Assembly: GCA_902557585.1 (NCBI GenBank)
Contig: CACEBA010000008.1
Location: 1 to 26,152, forward strand
Direction: 5' to 3'
DNA length: 26,152 nucleotides
Source: an uncultured Pelagibacteraceae bacterium
GTDB lineage: Bacteria; Pseudomonadota; Alphaproteobacteria; Pelagibacterales; Pelagibacteraceae
Shown: in pieces, positions 8,146 through 17,898 of the stretch
How the letters are laid out: every line of letters starts with the position of its first letter
Position numbering within the stretch: the first letter of the stretch is position 1
Made by a program: the position numbers and the translations under genes
The notes under the pieces: generated by a model
What the model saw: the letters and a program-made list of their open reading frames with translations, nothing else
What the model was told of the DNA's origin: nothing
The model's database searches: none

Positions 8146-9035
8146 TGATTGCTTTTAATAAATACTATAATCATTTTAATATATTATCTAGTGCCTTAAT
8201 TATAATTTCTTTAATTTTACTGATATTTAAGGGTCTTAATTTTGGTATAGATTTTAAAGGGGGAACATTAATTGAGTTAAGATCTAATGATACAAAAATT
8301 AATGTAAGTTCACTTCGAGATAATTTTAGTCAAATGAATTTGGGAGATGTTTCGGTTAAAAAATTTGGTTCTGATAATGATTTTTTAATTAAATTTGAAA
8401 ATAAAGATAACAAGAAAAATATAATTGAAGAGATAAAGGTAAATCTTGATAAGTCATTTGGTAATAACTATGATTTTAGAAGAGTTGAAAATGTAGGACC
8501 AAAAGTAAGCGCTGAATTATTAAAATCTGGTGTAATTGCAATCTCTTTATCTCTTGCAATAATGCTTGTATATATTTGGATCAGATTTGAATGGCAGTTT
8601 AGCCTTGGTGCTATTTTAGCATTATTTCACGATGTTATTGTTACGCTTGGAGTTTTCTCACTTTTTAGTTTAGAAATTAACTTATCTATTATTGCTGCAG
8701 TTTTAACTATTGTTGGTTATTCAATGAATGACACTGTTGTGATATTTGATCGTGTAAGAGAAAATTTAAGAAAATATTCTGATATAAAGATTTTTGAATT
8801 AACCAATATTTCTATCAACGAAACCTTATCTAGAACAATAATTACTTCGGCAACAACTTTACTTGCATTACTTGCAATTTATTTTTTCGGAGGTGAAATC
8901 TTAAAAGGTTTTTCGCTTGCAATGATTTTAGGAGTTGTATTTGGAACTTATTCATCAATATATATAGCGAACACGGTATTAGTTAGACTAAGAGTTTCTC
9001 AAAAAACTGTCTTAAGAGAAGACGATAGTAAATAA
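8145..9035 (+). CDS. secF: Protein translocase subunit SecF
   Basis: SecF forms the second half of the SecDF complex. The 296-residue product shows the SecF signature LNFGIDFKGGTLIEL after the first helix, a short periplasmic domain, VENVGPKVSAELLKSGVIA, then the membrane region with FHDVIVTLGVFSL, AAVLTIVGYSMNDTVVIFDRVREN and TTLLALLAIYFFGGEILKGF. The start overlaps the secD stop by one base. The stop is one base from the end of the convergent gene on the other strand, with no hairpin visible between them. Confidence 0.96.
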   Translation: MIAFNKYYNHFNILSSALIIISLILLIFKGLNFGIDFKGGTLIELRSNDTKINVSSLRDNFSQMNLGDVSVKKFGSDNDFLIKFENKDNKKNIIEEIKVNLDKSFGNNYDFRRVENVGPKVSAELLKSGVIAISLSLAIMLVYIWIRFEWQFSLGAILALFHDVIVTLGVFSLFSLEINLSIIAAVLTIVGYSMNDTVVIFDRVRENLRKYSDIKIFELTNISINETLSRTIITSATTLLALLAIYFFGGEILKGFSLAMILGVVFGTYSSIYIANTVLVRLRVSQKTVLREDDSK

Positions 9036-9036
9036 A

Positions 9037-9639
9037 TTAATAAATATTTTGTGCAGCTACCATTGTAAGTAACATTGGTAGAGAAAGAAGAGTATTTGTT
9101 CTAGAGAACAACATTGCTGTTTTAGCAGATTTTGCTTTTGTTTCAGGATCAGTTTCAACAATCCCTAATGCTCTTTTTTGATTTGGCCATATTACAAACC
9201 AAACGTTAAATGCCATTATAAGACCTAACCACATTCCAATTCCGATTGCAGTATGTTTTGGGATACCAGAACCGATACTAAAAGTCATTGCATCATGCAA
9301 ATAACCATTTAACCAAGCAAGAATTAAACCTGACAAAACAGTAAAAGCTGCAGCCCATCTAAAATAAAATAAAGCTGCTGGAGCAATTACTTTTCCAATT
9401 GCAGGCTTTTGTTCATCTGGAATTTTAGCCATGTTTGGGATTTGAACAAAATTAAAATACCAAAGTAATCCAATCCACATTATTGCGACTACTACATGTA
9501 TAAATCTAAATAACCAACTCCAAAACAGCGTATCAAAGGCAATGCCTTCATTGTGAAAAAACATTCCTACAAACAAGATAATAGCTATAGCTAATGATGC
9601 GTGAATTGTTTTTGGTAAGGAAGATAATAAATTACTCAT
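9037..9639 (-). CDS. PuuD-like (urate oxidase N-terminal family) membrane protein, stand-alone
   Basis: The 200-residue protein resembles the N-terminal membrane domain of PuuD-type urate oxidases. Visible features are five likely membrane helices (about residues 13-28, 45-62, 88-110, 130-152 and 180-198), the RFIHVVVAIMWIGLLWYFNF segment with His48, and HTAIGIGMWLGLIMAFNVWFVIWPNQ with His129. Full-length PuuD adds a C-terminal cytochrome c domain with CxxCH; this protein ends without one. No purine-catabolism genes lie nearby, since the neighbours are secF and uvrA. Family membership is fairly secure from these motifs, but urate as substrate is doubtful. The conserved histidines could ligate haem or metal, which is inference. 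The ATG at 9639 is preceded by AGGA. Confidence 0.7.
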   Translation of the reverse strand: MSNLLSSLPKTIHASLAIAIILFVGMFFHNEGIAFDTLFWSWLFRFIHVVVAIMWIGLLWYFNFVQIPNMAKIPDEQKPAIGKVIAPAALFYFRWAAAFTVLSGLILAWLNGYLHDAMTFSIGSGIPKHTAIGIGMWLGLIMAFNVWFVIWPNQKRALGIVETDPETKAKSAKTAMLFSRTNTLLSLPMLLTMVAAQNIY

Positions 9640-9649
9640 GATTCCTAAT

Positions 9650-9678
9650 TTTATACACTAAATTTAGGTAATTTTTAA
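9650..9678 (-). promoter_or_regulatory. Candidate promoter for the PuuD-like gene
   Basis: On the minus strand a TTAAAA (9673-9678) and a TATAAA (9650-9655) are separated by exactly 17 bases, in the 49-base gap downstream of uvrA. The -10 sits only 10 bases before the ATG, so transcripts would be nearly leaderless, which conflicts with use of the AGGA in between. Treat as weak. Confidence 0.3.
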
Positions 9679-9688
9679 GTTTTAATAT

Positions 9689-12541
9689 TTAATTTAGTAA
9701 AGGCTTTAAAAATTGACCAGTGTAACTCTCTTTAATTTTCGACACTTCCTCAGGTTTACCCTCTGCGATAATTTTTCCACCCTTTACGCCGCCCTCAGGA
9801 CCCATATCAACAATATAGTCAGCAGTTTTTATAACGTCTAAATTATGCTCAATTACAACAACTGTGTTACCAAGTTTTACAAATGTGTGTAGAATTTCTA
9901 AAAGTTTTTTAATATCGTGTTGATGTAAGCCAGTTGTTGGTTCGTCTAAAATATACATTGTTCGTCCTGTAGATCTTTTTGATAATTCTTTAGCAAGCTT
10001 TATTCTTTGAGCTTCACCACCCGAGAGTGTTGTTGCTTGCTGACCAATCTTAATATACCCCAATCCAACTTTTTTTAATGTTAATAATTTTGTTTTAATA
10101 TTGGATATATTTTCAAAATATTCACATCCCTCATCAACGGACATATCCAAAACATCTGCAATACTTTTACCTTTAAATTTAATCTCTAAGGTTTCTCTAT
10201 TGTATCTAGTTCCCTTGCATTCATCACATTGAATATAAACGTCTGGTAAAAAGTGCATTTCGTAAGTAATCACACCATCACCCTCACAAGCTTCGCATCT
10301 ACCACCTTTAACATTAAATGAAAAACGTCCTGGTTTATAACCTCTTGTTTTAGATTCTGGTAAACTTGTGAACCAATCTCTTATTGGACCAAAAGCGCCT
10401 GTATAGGTTGCTGGATTAGATCTTGGAGTTCTTCCTATAGGTGATTGATCTATATCAATAATTTTATCTATTAATTCAACTCCCTTATATCCTTTGAATG
10501 CTTTTGGTGCTTTTTTAGCCTTGTTGTTAAGTGTTAGATTTAAAGCATGAAATAGTGTTTGTAGTATGAGTGTAGATTTTCCACTACCTGATACACCAGT
10601 AACACAAGTAAAAGTCCCTGTAGGAATTTTAAGATTAACATTATTTAAATTGTTTCCTGTTGCTCCGTTGATTTCAACAAACCTACCATTTTTAGCTAAT
10701 CGTCTTGTATTTGGAATATCAATTTTCTTTTTATTAGCTAAATATTGACCGGTAATACTATTTTTATCTTTTTTAATTTCATCATAAGTACCCTGAGATG
10801 ATATTTGACCTCCATTAGTTCCTGCCTCCGGACCTAAGTCTATAATATGATCTGCATTCTCCATTGTTTCGGTATCATGCTCAACCACAATTACTGTATT
10901 ACCAAGATCCCTTAATCTTTTTAATGCATTAATTAATTTTACATTATCCTTTTGATGCAAACCTATTGATGGCTCGTCTAATACGTAAAGAACACCAGTT
11001 AAACCTGAACCTATTTGAGATGCTAATCTAATTCTTTGAGCTTCACCTCCTGACAAAGTGCCCGACTCTCTTGATAAAGTTAAATAATCTAAACCTACAT
11101 TTAACAAAAAATTTAATCTTTCATTTATCTCCTTAAGCACATGTTCTGCAATTTTAAATTGTCTTTTATCTATATGATTAACTAAATCTTTAAACCATTC
11201 GGCAGCATCAAATATTGATTTCTTTGTCACTTCACTAATATTTAAATTATTAATTTTTACACATAGCGCCTCTTCTTTTAATCGATCTCCATTACATGAT
11301 TCACAGGCAGTATCAGATTGATATTCTGCTATAGCTTCTCTTTTCCATTCACTATCAGACTCCAAAAATCTTCTTTCAAGATTATTGATGACACCTTCAA
11401 ACGTTTTCTTATAAGAATATTTTTCGTAACCATCATCATAATTAAACTTTATTTCATCTTCATCTGACCCATAAAGAATAATATCTTTTATTTTTTTTGG
11501 AAGTTTTTTCCATTTTTCATCTAAAGAGAAACCATAATGTTTAGCAAGTGATGAAAGTGTTTGAGCATAATATAAAGTTGTAGATTTTGACCAGGGTTCA
11601 ATAGCACCATCAGCAAGACTTTTTCTTTCATCTGGCACAACAAGATTTGGATCTACATTTAATTTCATCCCAATACCCTCACATTCTTCACAAGCTCCAT
11701 AAGGACTATTAAATGAGAATAATCTTGGTTCTATTTCTTCAATTGTAAAACCACTTTCAGGACAAGCAAATTTTGTTGAATAAATTAATTTTTCTAATTT
11801 TCTATGTTTTTGAGGCAATGTTTCATCTTCATATTCAACAAAAACCAATCCGTTTGCAAGATTAACAGCTGTTTCAATACTTTCGGCCAGTCTATTTCCT
11901 AACTTTGAGTTTAAAACAATTCTATCAACCAAAACTGAAATATCGTGTTTAAGTTTTTTGTCTAAATTAGGAGATTTTTCAATATCATATAAAACGTTAT
12001 CGATTTTAATTTTTCTAAAACCCCTTCGTTTATAACTTAAAATATCTTTTCTATATTCACCTTTTCGGCCTCTAACAACTGGAGCGTATATGTAAATAGT
12101 AGATTTTTTAGGTAGTTTTTTAATTAAATCTACTATTTGTGTTATGGTTTGCGAGGTTATTGGCTTACCAGTAAACGGGGAATAGGGAATGCCTGCTCTT
12201 GCATAAAGCACTCTCATATAATCGTAAATTTCTGTTACTGTTGCAACGGTAGATCTTGGGTTTTTTGAAGTATTCTTTTGTTCAATAGCAATCGCTGGAC
12301 TTAAACCTTCGATAAGATCAACATTTGGTTTTTTCATTTTATCCAAAAACTGTCTCGCATACGCTGATAAACTTTCAACATATCTTCGTTGTCCCTCTGC
12401 ATAAATAGTATCGAATGCTAAAGATGATTTTCCTGACCCTGAGAGACCTGTAATTACCACAAATTTGTCTTTAGGTATCTCGACAGAAACATTCTTCAAA
12501 TTATGTTCTTTAGCACCCTTAATAACTATCTTTTTCATCAT
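9689..12541 (-). CDS. uvrA: Excinuclease ABC subunit A
   Basis: UvrA is the damage-sensing ATPase of nucleotide excision repair and loads UvrB. The 950-residue product has two ABC modules: Walker [10 protein letters not shown] (residues 32-40) and GVSGSGKST in the second half, two LSGGEAQRI signatures, and two LDEP Walker B motifs ([11 protein letters not shown] and [11 protein letters not shown]). Cysteine pairs CESC, CEAC and CDEC for zinc are intact. The first pair of the zinc finger in module 1 reads C260-P-E-S263 where E. coli has CPxC; to my recollection this Ser is common in alphaproteobacteria, so it is probably ancestral to the lineage. Two Met codons begin the protein (MMKK); either could start it. 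It diverges from ssb across an 89-base gap. Confidence 0.97.
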   Translation of the reverse strand: MMKKIVIKGAKEHNLKNVSVEIPKDKFVVITGLSGSGKSSLAFDTIYAEGQRRYVESLSAYARQFLDKMKKPNVDLIEGLSPAIAIEQKNTSKNPRSTVATVTEIYDYMRVLYARAGIPYSPFTGKPITSQTITQIVDLIKKLPKKSTIYIYAPVVRGRKGEYRKDILSYKRRGFRKIKIDNVLYDIEKSPNLDKKLKHDISVLVDRIVLNSKLGNRLAESIETAVNLANGLVFVEYEDETLPQKHRKLEKLIYSTKFACPESGFTIEEIEPRLFSFNSPYGACEECEGIGMKLNVDPNLVVPDERKSLADGAIEPWSKSTTLYYAQTLSSLAKHYGFSLDEKWKKLPKKIKDIILYGSDEDEIKFNYDDGYEKYSYKKTFEGVINNLERRFLESDSEWKREAIAEYQSDTACESCNGDRLKEEALCVKINNLNISEVTKKSIFDAAEWFKDLVNHIDKRQFKIAEHVLKEINERLNFLLNVGLDYLTLSRESGTLSGGEAQRIRLASQIGSGLTGVLYVLDEPSIGLHQKDNVKLINALKRLRDLGNTVIVVEHDTETMENADHIIDLGPEAGTNGGQISSQGTYDEIKKDKNSITGQYLANKKKIDIPNTRRLAKNGRFVEINGATGNNLNNVNLKIPTGTFTCVTGVSGSGKSTLILQTLFHALNLTLNNKAKKAPKAFKGYKGVELIDKIIDIDQSPIGRTPRSNPATYTGAFGPIRDWFTSLPESKTRGYKPGRFSFNVKGGRCEACEGDGVITYEMHFLPDVYIQCDECKGTRYNRETLEIKFKGKSIADVLDMSVDEGCEYFENISNIKTKLLTLKKVGLGYIKIGQQATTLSGGEAQRIKLAKELSKRSTGRTMYILDEPTTGLHQHDIKKLLEILHTFVKLGNTVVVIEHNLDVIKTADYIVDMGPEGGVKGGKIIAEGKPEEVSKIKESYTGQFLKPLLN

Positions 12542-12568
12542 AATTTTTGTTGCTTTGAATTAATAAAA

Positions 12569-12596
12569 TTAATATTCAGAAGAATTGTGGTATAAA
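12569..12596 (+). promoter_or_regulatory. Candidate extended -10 promoter for ssb-gyrA
   Basis: In the uvrA/ssb divergent gap, TTAATA (12569-12574) is followed after 16 bases by TATAAA (12591-12596), preceded directly by TGG, i.e. an extended -10 (TGn). The predicted start near 12603 leaves a leader of about 28 bases to the ssb ATG. I see no convincing repeat of the alphaproteobacterial GTTC-type SOS box in this gap. Confidence 0.45.
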
Positions 12597-12630
12597 TCTA
12601 ATTAATTAAATAAACAAATATTAAAATATT

Positions 12631-13080
12631 ATGGCTGGAAGTTTAAATAAAGTGTTATTAATTGGTCGTTTGGGCGCAGATCCTGAAATTAAACAAATGG
12701 TAAATGGCAAAAGCGTAGCCAGACTTAGTCTTGCAACTAGTCAGTCTTGGAAAGACAAAAATACTGGAGAAAAAAAAGAAAAAACTGAATGGCACCGTAT
12801 AGTTGTATTTAATGAAGGACTTGTAAATGTGGTTCAACAGTATCTTAAAAAAGGTGCACAAATATATGTTGAAGGTCAAATTACAACAAGAAAATGGAAA
12901 GATGAACAATCTGGTCAGGATAAGTATTCTACTGAAGTTGTTATACAAGGATACAATTCCTCATTAACAATGTTAGGTGGTGGTAATGGAGGTGGTATTC
13001 AAAATGATCCTAATCCACAAAATAATATTGAGGACTCTTCTCAAATATCTAATGACATGGATGATGAAATTCCATTTTAG
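12631..13080 (+). CDS. ssb: Single-stranded DNA-binding protein
   Basis: SSB coats single-stranded DNA in replication, repair and recombination. The 149-residue protein has an N-terminal OB fold (about residues 1-110) with the familiar [18 protein letters not shown] start, a [13 protein letters not shown] block and [20 protein letters not shown], then a short Gly/Asn/Gln-rich linker and the conserved acidic tip DDEIPF that recruits partner proteins such as RecG. The linker is shorter than in E. coli SSB (178 residues). The TAG stop shares its G with a GTG that begins gyrA, so the two may be coupled; uvrA diverges upstream, a common arrangement in proteobacteria. Confidence 0.97.
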   Translation: MAGSLNKVLLIGRLGADPEIKQMVNGKSVARLSLATSQSWKDKNTGEKKEKTEWHRIVVFNEGLVNVVQQYLKKGAQIYVEGQITTRKWKDEQSGQDKYSTEVVIQGYNSSLTMLGGGNGGGIQNDPNPQNNIEDSSQISNDMDDEIPF

Positions 13081-15665
13081 TGTCTATGCAAAAATCTGAA
13101 GAAGCAAAAGATAATAATATTAAATTAATCTCAATGCATGATGAGATGAGCTCATCTTATCTTTCTTATGCTATGAGTGTAATTGTAAGTCGTGCTCTAC
13201 CAGATATAAGAGATGGTCTTAAGCCTGTACATCGTAGAATTTTATATGCAATGTATAAAGGTGGTTATGATTGGTCAAAACAATTTAGAAAGTCTGCAAG
13301 AATAGTTGGGGATGTAATTGGTAAATATCATCCGCATGGAGATCAATCTGTTTATGATGCCCTTGTGAGAATGGTTCAAGATTTTTCTATGAGCTTGCCG
13401 TTGGTTCAAGGACAGGGGAATTTCGGTTCTATTGATGGAGATCCAGCTGCTGCAATGAGGTATACTGAAACACGTTTGTCTAAAGTCTCTCAATTTCTCA
13501 TTGATGATATTGAGAAAAATACAATTTCTTTTAAAAGTAATTATGATGAAACCGAAAAGGAACCAAGTGTTTTACCAGCACAATTTCCAAATTTATTAGT
13601 AAATGGAGCTGGTGGAATTGCTGTAGGTATGGCGACTAGTATTCCCCCACATAATTTAGGGGAAATTATTGATGGCACTCTAGCGCTTATAGATAATAAA
13701 GATATTAAAATAAGAGAGCTCATGAAATATATACCAGGACCGGATTTTCCTACAGGTGGAGTAATTATTGGAAAAGATATTATAAAACAGGGTTACAACA
13801 ATGGAAGAGGTTCTTTTAAAATAAGAGGCGAAGTTTCAATAGAACAACAGAAAAATGGAAGAGAAAGGTTAGTAGTTACCTCTATACCGTATCAAGTTAA
13901 TAAGTCAGTTTTAAATGAAAGAATTGCACAACTTGTTAGAGAGAAAAAAATAGAAGGTATAAGAGATATTAGAGATGAATCTAACAGAGAAGGAATAAGA
14001 GTTGCCATCGATTTAAGAAATGGCATTGAACCTGAAACGATAAAAAGACAACTTTATAAAAATACACAAATAGAAAGTTCTTTTGGATTTAATACTCTAG
14101 CCATTGTTAATGGAAAACCTCAAACATGCACATTAAAGGATTTTTTAACAAATTTTTTGTCATTTAGGGAAGATGTAGTAATTAAAAAAACTAAGTTTGA
14201 TCTTCAAAAAGCAGAAGAACGAGCACATATATTAATTGGTTTATCAGTTTCTGTAGAAAATTTAGATAAAATTATAAAAATTATTAGGTCTTCAAAAACA
14301 CCAGATGATGCAAAAGTTTCAATTTTAAAAACGAAATGGAGCATCAGCAAATCGCAGAAACTAATATCATTAGTTGAAGGTAAAACAGCTAAAAATTTAT
14401 ATTCATTATCAGAGCCCCAAGTTCTAGCTATATTGGAGTTAAGATTGCAAAAATTAACTGCTCTTGGAATTAATGAAATTGAAGTTGAGATTAAAAAACT
14501 TGCAGAACTAATTTCTAAATTTAAAAAAATTATATCCTCTAAAAAGGAACTATTAAAAGTTATAAGTGAAGAACTTAAAAGTATAAAAGAAAAATTCGCT
14601 GTTCCTAGAAGAACAAAGATTATCGACGCAGTATTAAATTATGATATTGAAGAGACCATACAAAAACAATCAGTGATTATAACAGTTACCCTTCAAGGAT
14701 ACATAAAAAGAGGTTCATTAGATAATGTAAAAAAACAAAAAAGAGGGGGCAAAGGAAAATCAGGTATAACAACAAGAGATCAAGACTCAGTAATACAAAC
14801 TTTGTCTGTAAATACCCACACTTCAGTCTTATTCTTTTCAACAGAGGGTTTAGTTTATAAGGTTAAAGCATGGAAAATTCCTGAAGGATCAACAACATCA
14901 AAAGGTAAATCATTATTTAATATTTTACCTTTAAAGAGTCATCAAGCTATTAGCTCGATAATGCCAATGCCTGAAGACGAAACTGATTCAAAAAATTACC
15001 AGATTATATTTGCTACAGCATTAGGAAAGGTTAGAAAAAATAGTCTAGATGATTTTTCATCTATTAATGCTTCAGGAAAAATTGCGATGAAATTGGATAA
15101 TAACGACAAAATAGTAGGCGTTAAAATCTGTAAAGATGATCAAGATATAATTTTAAGTACAAAATTTGGTAAATGCATAAGATTTGAAGCAAAAAAATTA
15201 AGGGTTTTCAAAGGAAGATCTTCAAAAGGTATAAAGGGAATTGAATTAGCAACAAATGATCAAATAGTCTCTTTATCTGTTATTGACAGTGATAAAATTA
15301 AGAAAAATGGAAAAAAATCTAAAGATGAAAAATCCGAATTAAATGCAAAAGAAAAATTTGTTTTATCAATAAGCGAAAATGGTTTTGGTAAAAAAACCTC
15401 TCATTTTGACTACAGAGTCACAAACCGTGGAGGCAAAGGTATTATTGGTATTGTCAATTCACCTAGAAACGGAAATATTACATCTTCTTTTCCTGTTTTT
15501 GAGGGTGATGAAATTTTAATATCAACAAACAAAGGAAGAGTTATAAGAGTAGCTGTTAAAGAGATAAGAACAGCGGGAAGAAATACTCAAGGCGTTAGAA
15601 TTATCAAATTATCTGGTGAGGAAAAAGTTGTATCTGCGATTAAAATAGACGATAACTTGATTTAA
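13080..15665 (+). CDS. gyrA: DNA gyrase subunit A
   Basis: GyrA carries the DNA breakage-reunion activity of gyrase, acting with GyrB to add negative supercoils. In the 861-residue product the catalytic Tyr128 lies in AAAMRYTE, and the winged-helix block [24 protein letters not shown] marks residues 75-98. The C-terminal wrapping domain has the GyrA box as QKRGGKG near residue 555, which separates it from ParC. The residue matching E. coli Ser83 is Gln89; the equivalent of Asp87 is kept. A GTG at 13080 overlaps the ssb stop; an in-frame ATG two codons later (13086) is an equally good start. A Lys/Ser-rich insert lies late in the C-terminal domain (about residues 739-762). Confidence 0.97.
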   Translation: MSMQKSEEAKDNNIKLISMHDEMSSSYLSYAMSVIVSRALPDIRDGLKPVHRRILYAMYKGGYDWSKQFRKSARIVGDVIGKYHPHGDQSVYDALVRMVQDFSMSLPLVQGQGNFGSIDGDPAAAMRYTETRLSKVSQFLIDDIEKNTISFKSNYDETEKEPSVLPAQFPNLLVNGAGGIAVGMATSIPPHNLGEIIDGTLALIDNKDIKIRELMKYIPGPDFPTGGVIIGKDIIKQGYNNGRGSFKIRGEVSIEQQKNGRERLVVTSIPYQVNKSVLNERIAQLVREKKIEGIRDIRDESNREGIRVAIDLRNGIEPETIKRQLYKNTQIESSFGFNTLAIVNGKPQTCTLKDFLTNFLSFREDVVIKKTKFDLQKAEERAHILIGLSVSVENLDKIIKIIRSSKTPDDAKVSILKTKWSISKSQKLISLVEGKTAKNLYSLSEPQVLAILELRLQKLTALGINEIEVEIKKLAELISKFKKIISSKKELLKVISEELKSIKEKFAVPRRTKIIDAVLNYDIEETIQKQSVIITVTLQGYIKRGSLDNVKKQKRGGKGKSGITTRDQDSVIQTLSVNTHTSVLFFSTEGLVYKVKAWKIPEGSTTSKGKSLFNILPLKSHQAISSIMPMPEDETDSKNYQIIFATALGKVRKNSLDDFSSINASGKIAMKLDNNDKIVGVKICKDDQDIILSTKFGKCIRFEAKKLRVFKGRSSKGIKGIELATNDQIVSLSVIDSDKIKKNGKKSKDEKSELNAKEKFVLSISENGFGKKTSHFDYRVTNRGGKGIIGIVNSPRNGNITSSFPVFEGDEILISTNKGRVIRVAVKEIRTAGRNTQGVRIIKLSGEEKVVSAIKIDDNLI

Positions 15666-15669
15666 TTTA

Positions 15670-16164
15670 ATGACCAAAATAGCGATATATCCAGGTACAT
15701 TTGACCCAATTACATATGGACACATTGATGTAATTAAAAAAGCTTTAAAACTATTTGATAAGATAGTTGTAGGTGTATCAGACGTTAGTAGCAAGACCTA
15801 TCTATTTAATTCAGATGAAAGAATTGAGATAGTTAATAAAGCTTTGTTTAAGGATTTAAAACTTAATAAAAAAAAAATTACGGTTGTATCTTTTAGCTCA
15901 TTAACTACTGATTTATGTAAAAGATATAAATCAAATATTATTCTTAGAGGATTAAGAGCTGTATCTGATTTTGAATACGAATTCCAGTTAGCTGGGATGA
16001 ATAGAAAATTAAATCAGAATATAGAAACTATTTTTTTAATGTCAGACGTTGAAAATCAAATTATCTCGTCAAGATTTGTCAAAGAAATTGTTAAATTAAA
16101 TGGTGATATTAAAAAATTTACTACTAAAAGTACTATTAAATCTTTAAAAGCAAAATATGAATAA
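15670..16164 (+). CDS. coaD: Phosphopantetheine adenylyltransferase
   Basis: CoaD transfers AMP from ATP to 4'-phosphopantetheine, the penultimate step of coenzyme A synthesis. The 164-residue protein shows the nucleotidyltransferase motif YPGTFDPITYGH with TxGH at residues 15-18, RGLRAVSDFEYEFQLAGMNR (93-112) and the ENQIISSRFVKEI motif (ISSR 132-135). All are characteristic of bacterial CoaD. It begins four bases after the gyrA stop and overlaps the next gene by 8 bases. A run of ten A residues (15868-15877) encodes a Lys stretch in the middle of the gene and is a possible slippage or sequencing-error point. Confidence 0.96.
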   Translation: MTKIAIYPGTFDPITYGHIDVIKKALKLFDKIVVGVSDVSSKTYLFNSDERIEIVNKALFKDLKLNKKKITVVSFSSLTTDLCKRYKSNIILRGLRAVSDFEYEFQLAGMNRKLNQNIETIFLMSDVENQIISSRFVKEIVKLNGDIKKFTTKSTIKSLKAKYE

Positions 16165-16717
16165 AATTTTAATAAATATATTAGTTTTATTTTATTTATT
16201 TACTAATCAATCAATAGCTGAGGAGAATATAATGATTTTAAAATTAAAAGACGGAGATGTAAAAATAGAGTTATTTGAGGACGTGGCCCCAAATCACGTA
16301 AAGAGAATTAAAGAACTAGCAAATGAAGGTAAATACGATAATGTAGTTTTTCATAGAGTGATAGATGGTTTTATGGCTCAAACAGGTGATGTTAAATTTG
16401 GCAATTCAGAGTCTAAGGAATTTGATTTGCGTAGAGCAGGAATGGGTGGATCTGATTTACCAGATCTAAAGCAAGAATTTAGTAGTTTGCCCCATGATAG
16501 AGGAACTCTTTCAATGGCTCGATCTTCAGATCCAAATAGTGCAAACAGTCAATTTTTTATATGTTTTAAACCAGCACCCTTTTTAGACAGACAATATACT
16601 GTGTTTGGTAAAGTCATAGAGGGAATGGATTTAGTAGACAAAATCAAAAGAGGTGATGAAAGTAATAATGGATCTGTAACAGATCCTGATAAGATCATAA
16701 GTTTTAAATCATTGTAA
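16157..16717 (+). CDS. Secreted cyclophilin-type peptidyl-prolyl cis-trans isomerase
   Basis: Cyclophilins speed cis/trans isomerisation of prolyl bonds during folding. This 186-residue protein starts with a Sec signal peptide (Lys, then a hydrophobic core to about residue 18, and SIA before Glu22 as the likely cleavage site), so it should act in the periplasm. The cyclophilin core follows: VKIELFEDVAPNHVKRI, YDNVVFHRVIDGFMAQTGD with catalytic Arg67, GTLSMARSSDPNSANSQFFI, and FLDRQYTVFGKVIEGMDLV. It overlaps coaD by 8 bases and precedes tgt by 8 bases, as in the alphaproteobacterial gyrA-coaD-ppi-queA-tgt cluster but with no queA. ppiA is a possible symbol, but I do not assign it. Confidence 0.92.
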   Translation: MNKILINILVLFYLFTNQSIAEENIMILKLKDGDVKIELFEDVAPNHVKRIKELANEGKYDNVVFHRVIDGFMAQTGDVKFGNSESKEFDLRRAGMGGSDLPDLKQEFSSLPHDRGTLSMARSSDPNSANSQFFICFKPAPFLDRQYTVFGKVIEGMDLVDKIKRGDESNNGSVTDPDKIISFKSL

Positions 16718-16725
16718 TCTACTGA

Positions 16726-17838
16726 ATGGCATTAAAAAATTTTGCCTTTAAAATTTTAAAGAAAGATAAATTTGCTAGATCTGGTGTTATCGAAACTCAC
16801 CGTGGTAAAATAAATACACCTGCTTTTATGCCAGTTGGTACACAAGCTACAGTAAAAGCTTGTACAATTGATGACATAAAAAAAACCGGCTCACAAATAA
16901 TTTTATCTAACACCTATCATCTGATGATAAGACCTGGTGTCGATAGAATTAAAACTGTTGGTGGTTTGCATGAATTTATGAATTGTGATTTACCAATTTT
17001 AACTGACTCTGGTGGTTTTCAAGTAATGTCCCTTTCAAAATTAAATAAAATTGATCGTGAAAAAGGAGCTATATTTAATTCACATGTAGATGGTAAAAAA
17101 TTTTATTTGAGTCCAGAAGAAAGTATAAGAATTCAATTAGGTTTAAATTCAGACATAGTTATGATCATGGATGAGTGTCCTAAAAAGACCGATGATTATG
17201 ATTTAATAAAAAAATCTATGGATCTTTCATTATATTGGGCAGAAAGATCAAAAAGTGCATTTGGCACAAATCCACACAAAGCATTATTTGGTATAGTACA
17301 AGGTGGATTATTTAAGGATCTAAGAATCAAGTCATTGAATGAATTAATTAATATAGGTTTTGACGGGTATGCTCTAGGCGGTCTCGCTGTTGGAGAGACT
17401 CAAGAAGAAATGTTTTCAGTTCTAGATGACATTAAAGAATTTCTGCCTGAAGATAAACCCCGTTATTTAATGGGTGTTGGCACACCATCTGATATTCTAG
17501 GAGCTGTCAAACGTGGTATTGATATGTTTGACTGTGTTTTACCAACAAGATCAGGTAGGACTGGTCTTGCTTTTACCTGGAATGGAAGAATAAATATTAA
17601 AAATAATAAATATCAAAATGACAACGCACCTCTTGATCCTAAATGTGACAATTTAAACTTGAATAAATATTCTAAAAATTATCTAAATCATCTTTTTAAT
17701 ACAAATGAAATATTAGCCTCAATGCTTTTAACACTTCACAATATTAACTTTTACCAAGAATTAATGTCTTCTATTAGAGATCATATTGAGCAAGGTACAT
17801 TCGATAAATTCCATGATAAATACATTGATAAGTTGTAG
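16726..17838 (+). CDS. tgt: tRNA-guanine transglycosylase (TGT) with incomplete zinc site
   Basis: TGT swaps guanine 34 in GUN-anticodon tRNAs for the queuosine precursor preQ1. The 370-residue product keeps the catalytic core: TDSGGFQVMSL with Asp94, FGIVQGGLFKDLR, YALGGLAVGE and the nucleophile Asp269 in MFDCVLPTRSGRTG. Known bacterial TGTs bind structural zinc through CxCx2C and a His about 26 residues on. Here Cys307 and His338 are present, but the second and third cysteines are Asn309 and Leu312, in an otherwise well-aligned stretch (DPKC, then KYSKNYLNHL and NEILA). The fold may therefore be zinc-free or bind metal differently. The gene is full length with no frameshift, so it is probably functional. 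Confidence 0.94.
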   Translation: MALKNFAFKILKKDKFARSGVIETHRGKINTPAFMPVGTQATVKACTIDDIKKTGSQIILSNTYHLMIRPGVDRIKTVGGLHEFMNCDLPILTDSGGFQVMSLSKLNKIDREKGAIFNSHVDGKKFYLSPEESIRIQLGLNSDIVMIMDECPKKTDDYDLIKKSMDLSLYWAERSKSAFGTNPHKALFGIVQGGLFKDLRIKSLNELINIGFDGYALGGLAVGETQEEMFSVLDDIKEFLPEDKPRYLMGVGTPSDILGAVKRGIDMFDCVLPTRSGRTGLAFTWNGRINIKNNKYQNDNAPLDPKCDNLNLNKYSKNYLNHLFNTNEILASMLLTLHNINFYQELMSSIRDHIEQGTFDKFHDKYIDKL

Positions 17839-17840
17839 TA

Positions 17841-17878
17841 ACTTTTCAATATTTACTAAAATTGATATTTGAAAAAGT
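17841..17878 (+). terminator. Imperfect AT-rich hairpin after tgt (weak terminator candidate)
   Basis: Two arms starting three bases after the tgt stop (ACTTTTCAATAT near 17841-17852 and ATATTTGAAAAAGT near 17865-17878) can pair with two single-base bulges. No G/C clamp or following T-run is present, so intrinsic termination is uncertain. The right arm also contains the -35 candidate for tRNA-Lys. Confidence 0.25.
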
Positions 17879-17898
17879 AAAATAAATCTATATATAAC
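17869..17898 (+). promoter_or_regulatory. Candidate promoter of tRNA-Lys
   Basis: TTGAAA (17869-17874) and TATAAC (17893-17898) are spaced by 18 bases; each matches five of six consensus positions of the housekeeping sigma factor. The predicted start near 17905 is 18 bases before the mature tRNA 5' end and falls within the 17899-17919 palindrome. Confidence 0.5.

Noticed and set aside
11735..11765. Missing second Cys in the first zinc pair of UvrA (CPES instead of CPxC)
   Set aside because: As far as I recall, Ser at this place is usual in alphaproteobacterial UvrA, so it is not special to this genome, unlike the TGT change.
12542..12630. Possible SOS box between uvrA and ssb
   Set aside because: I looked for the alphaproteobacterial GTTC-spacer-GTTC type and for a CTG-type dyad and saw neither on either strand.
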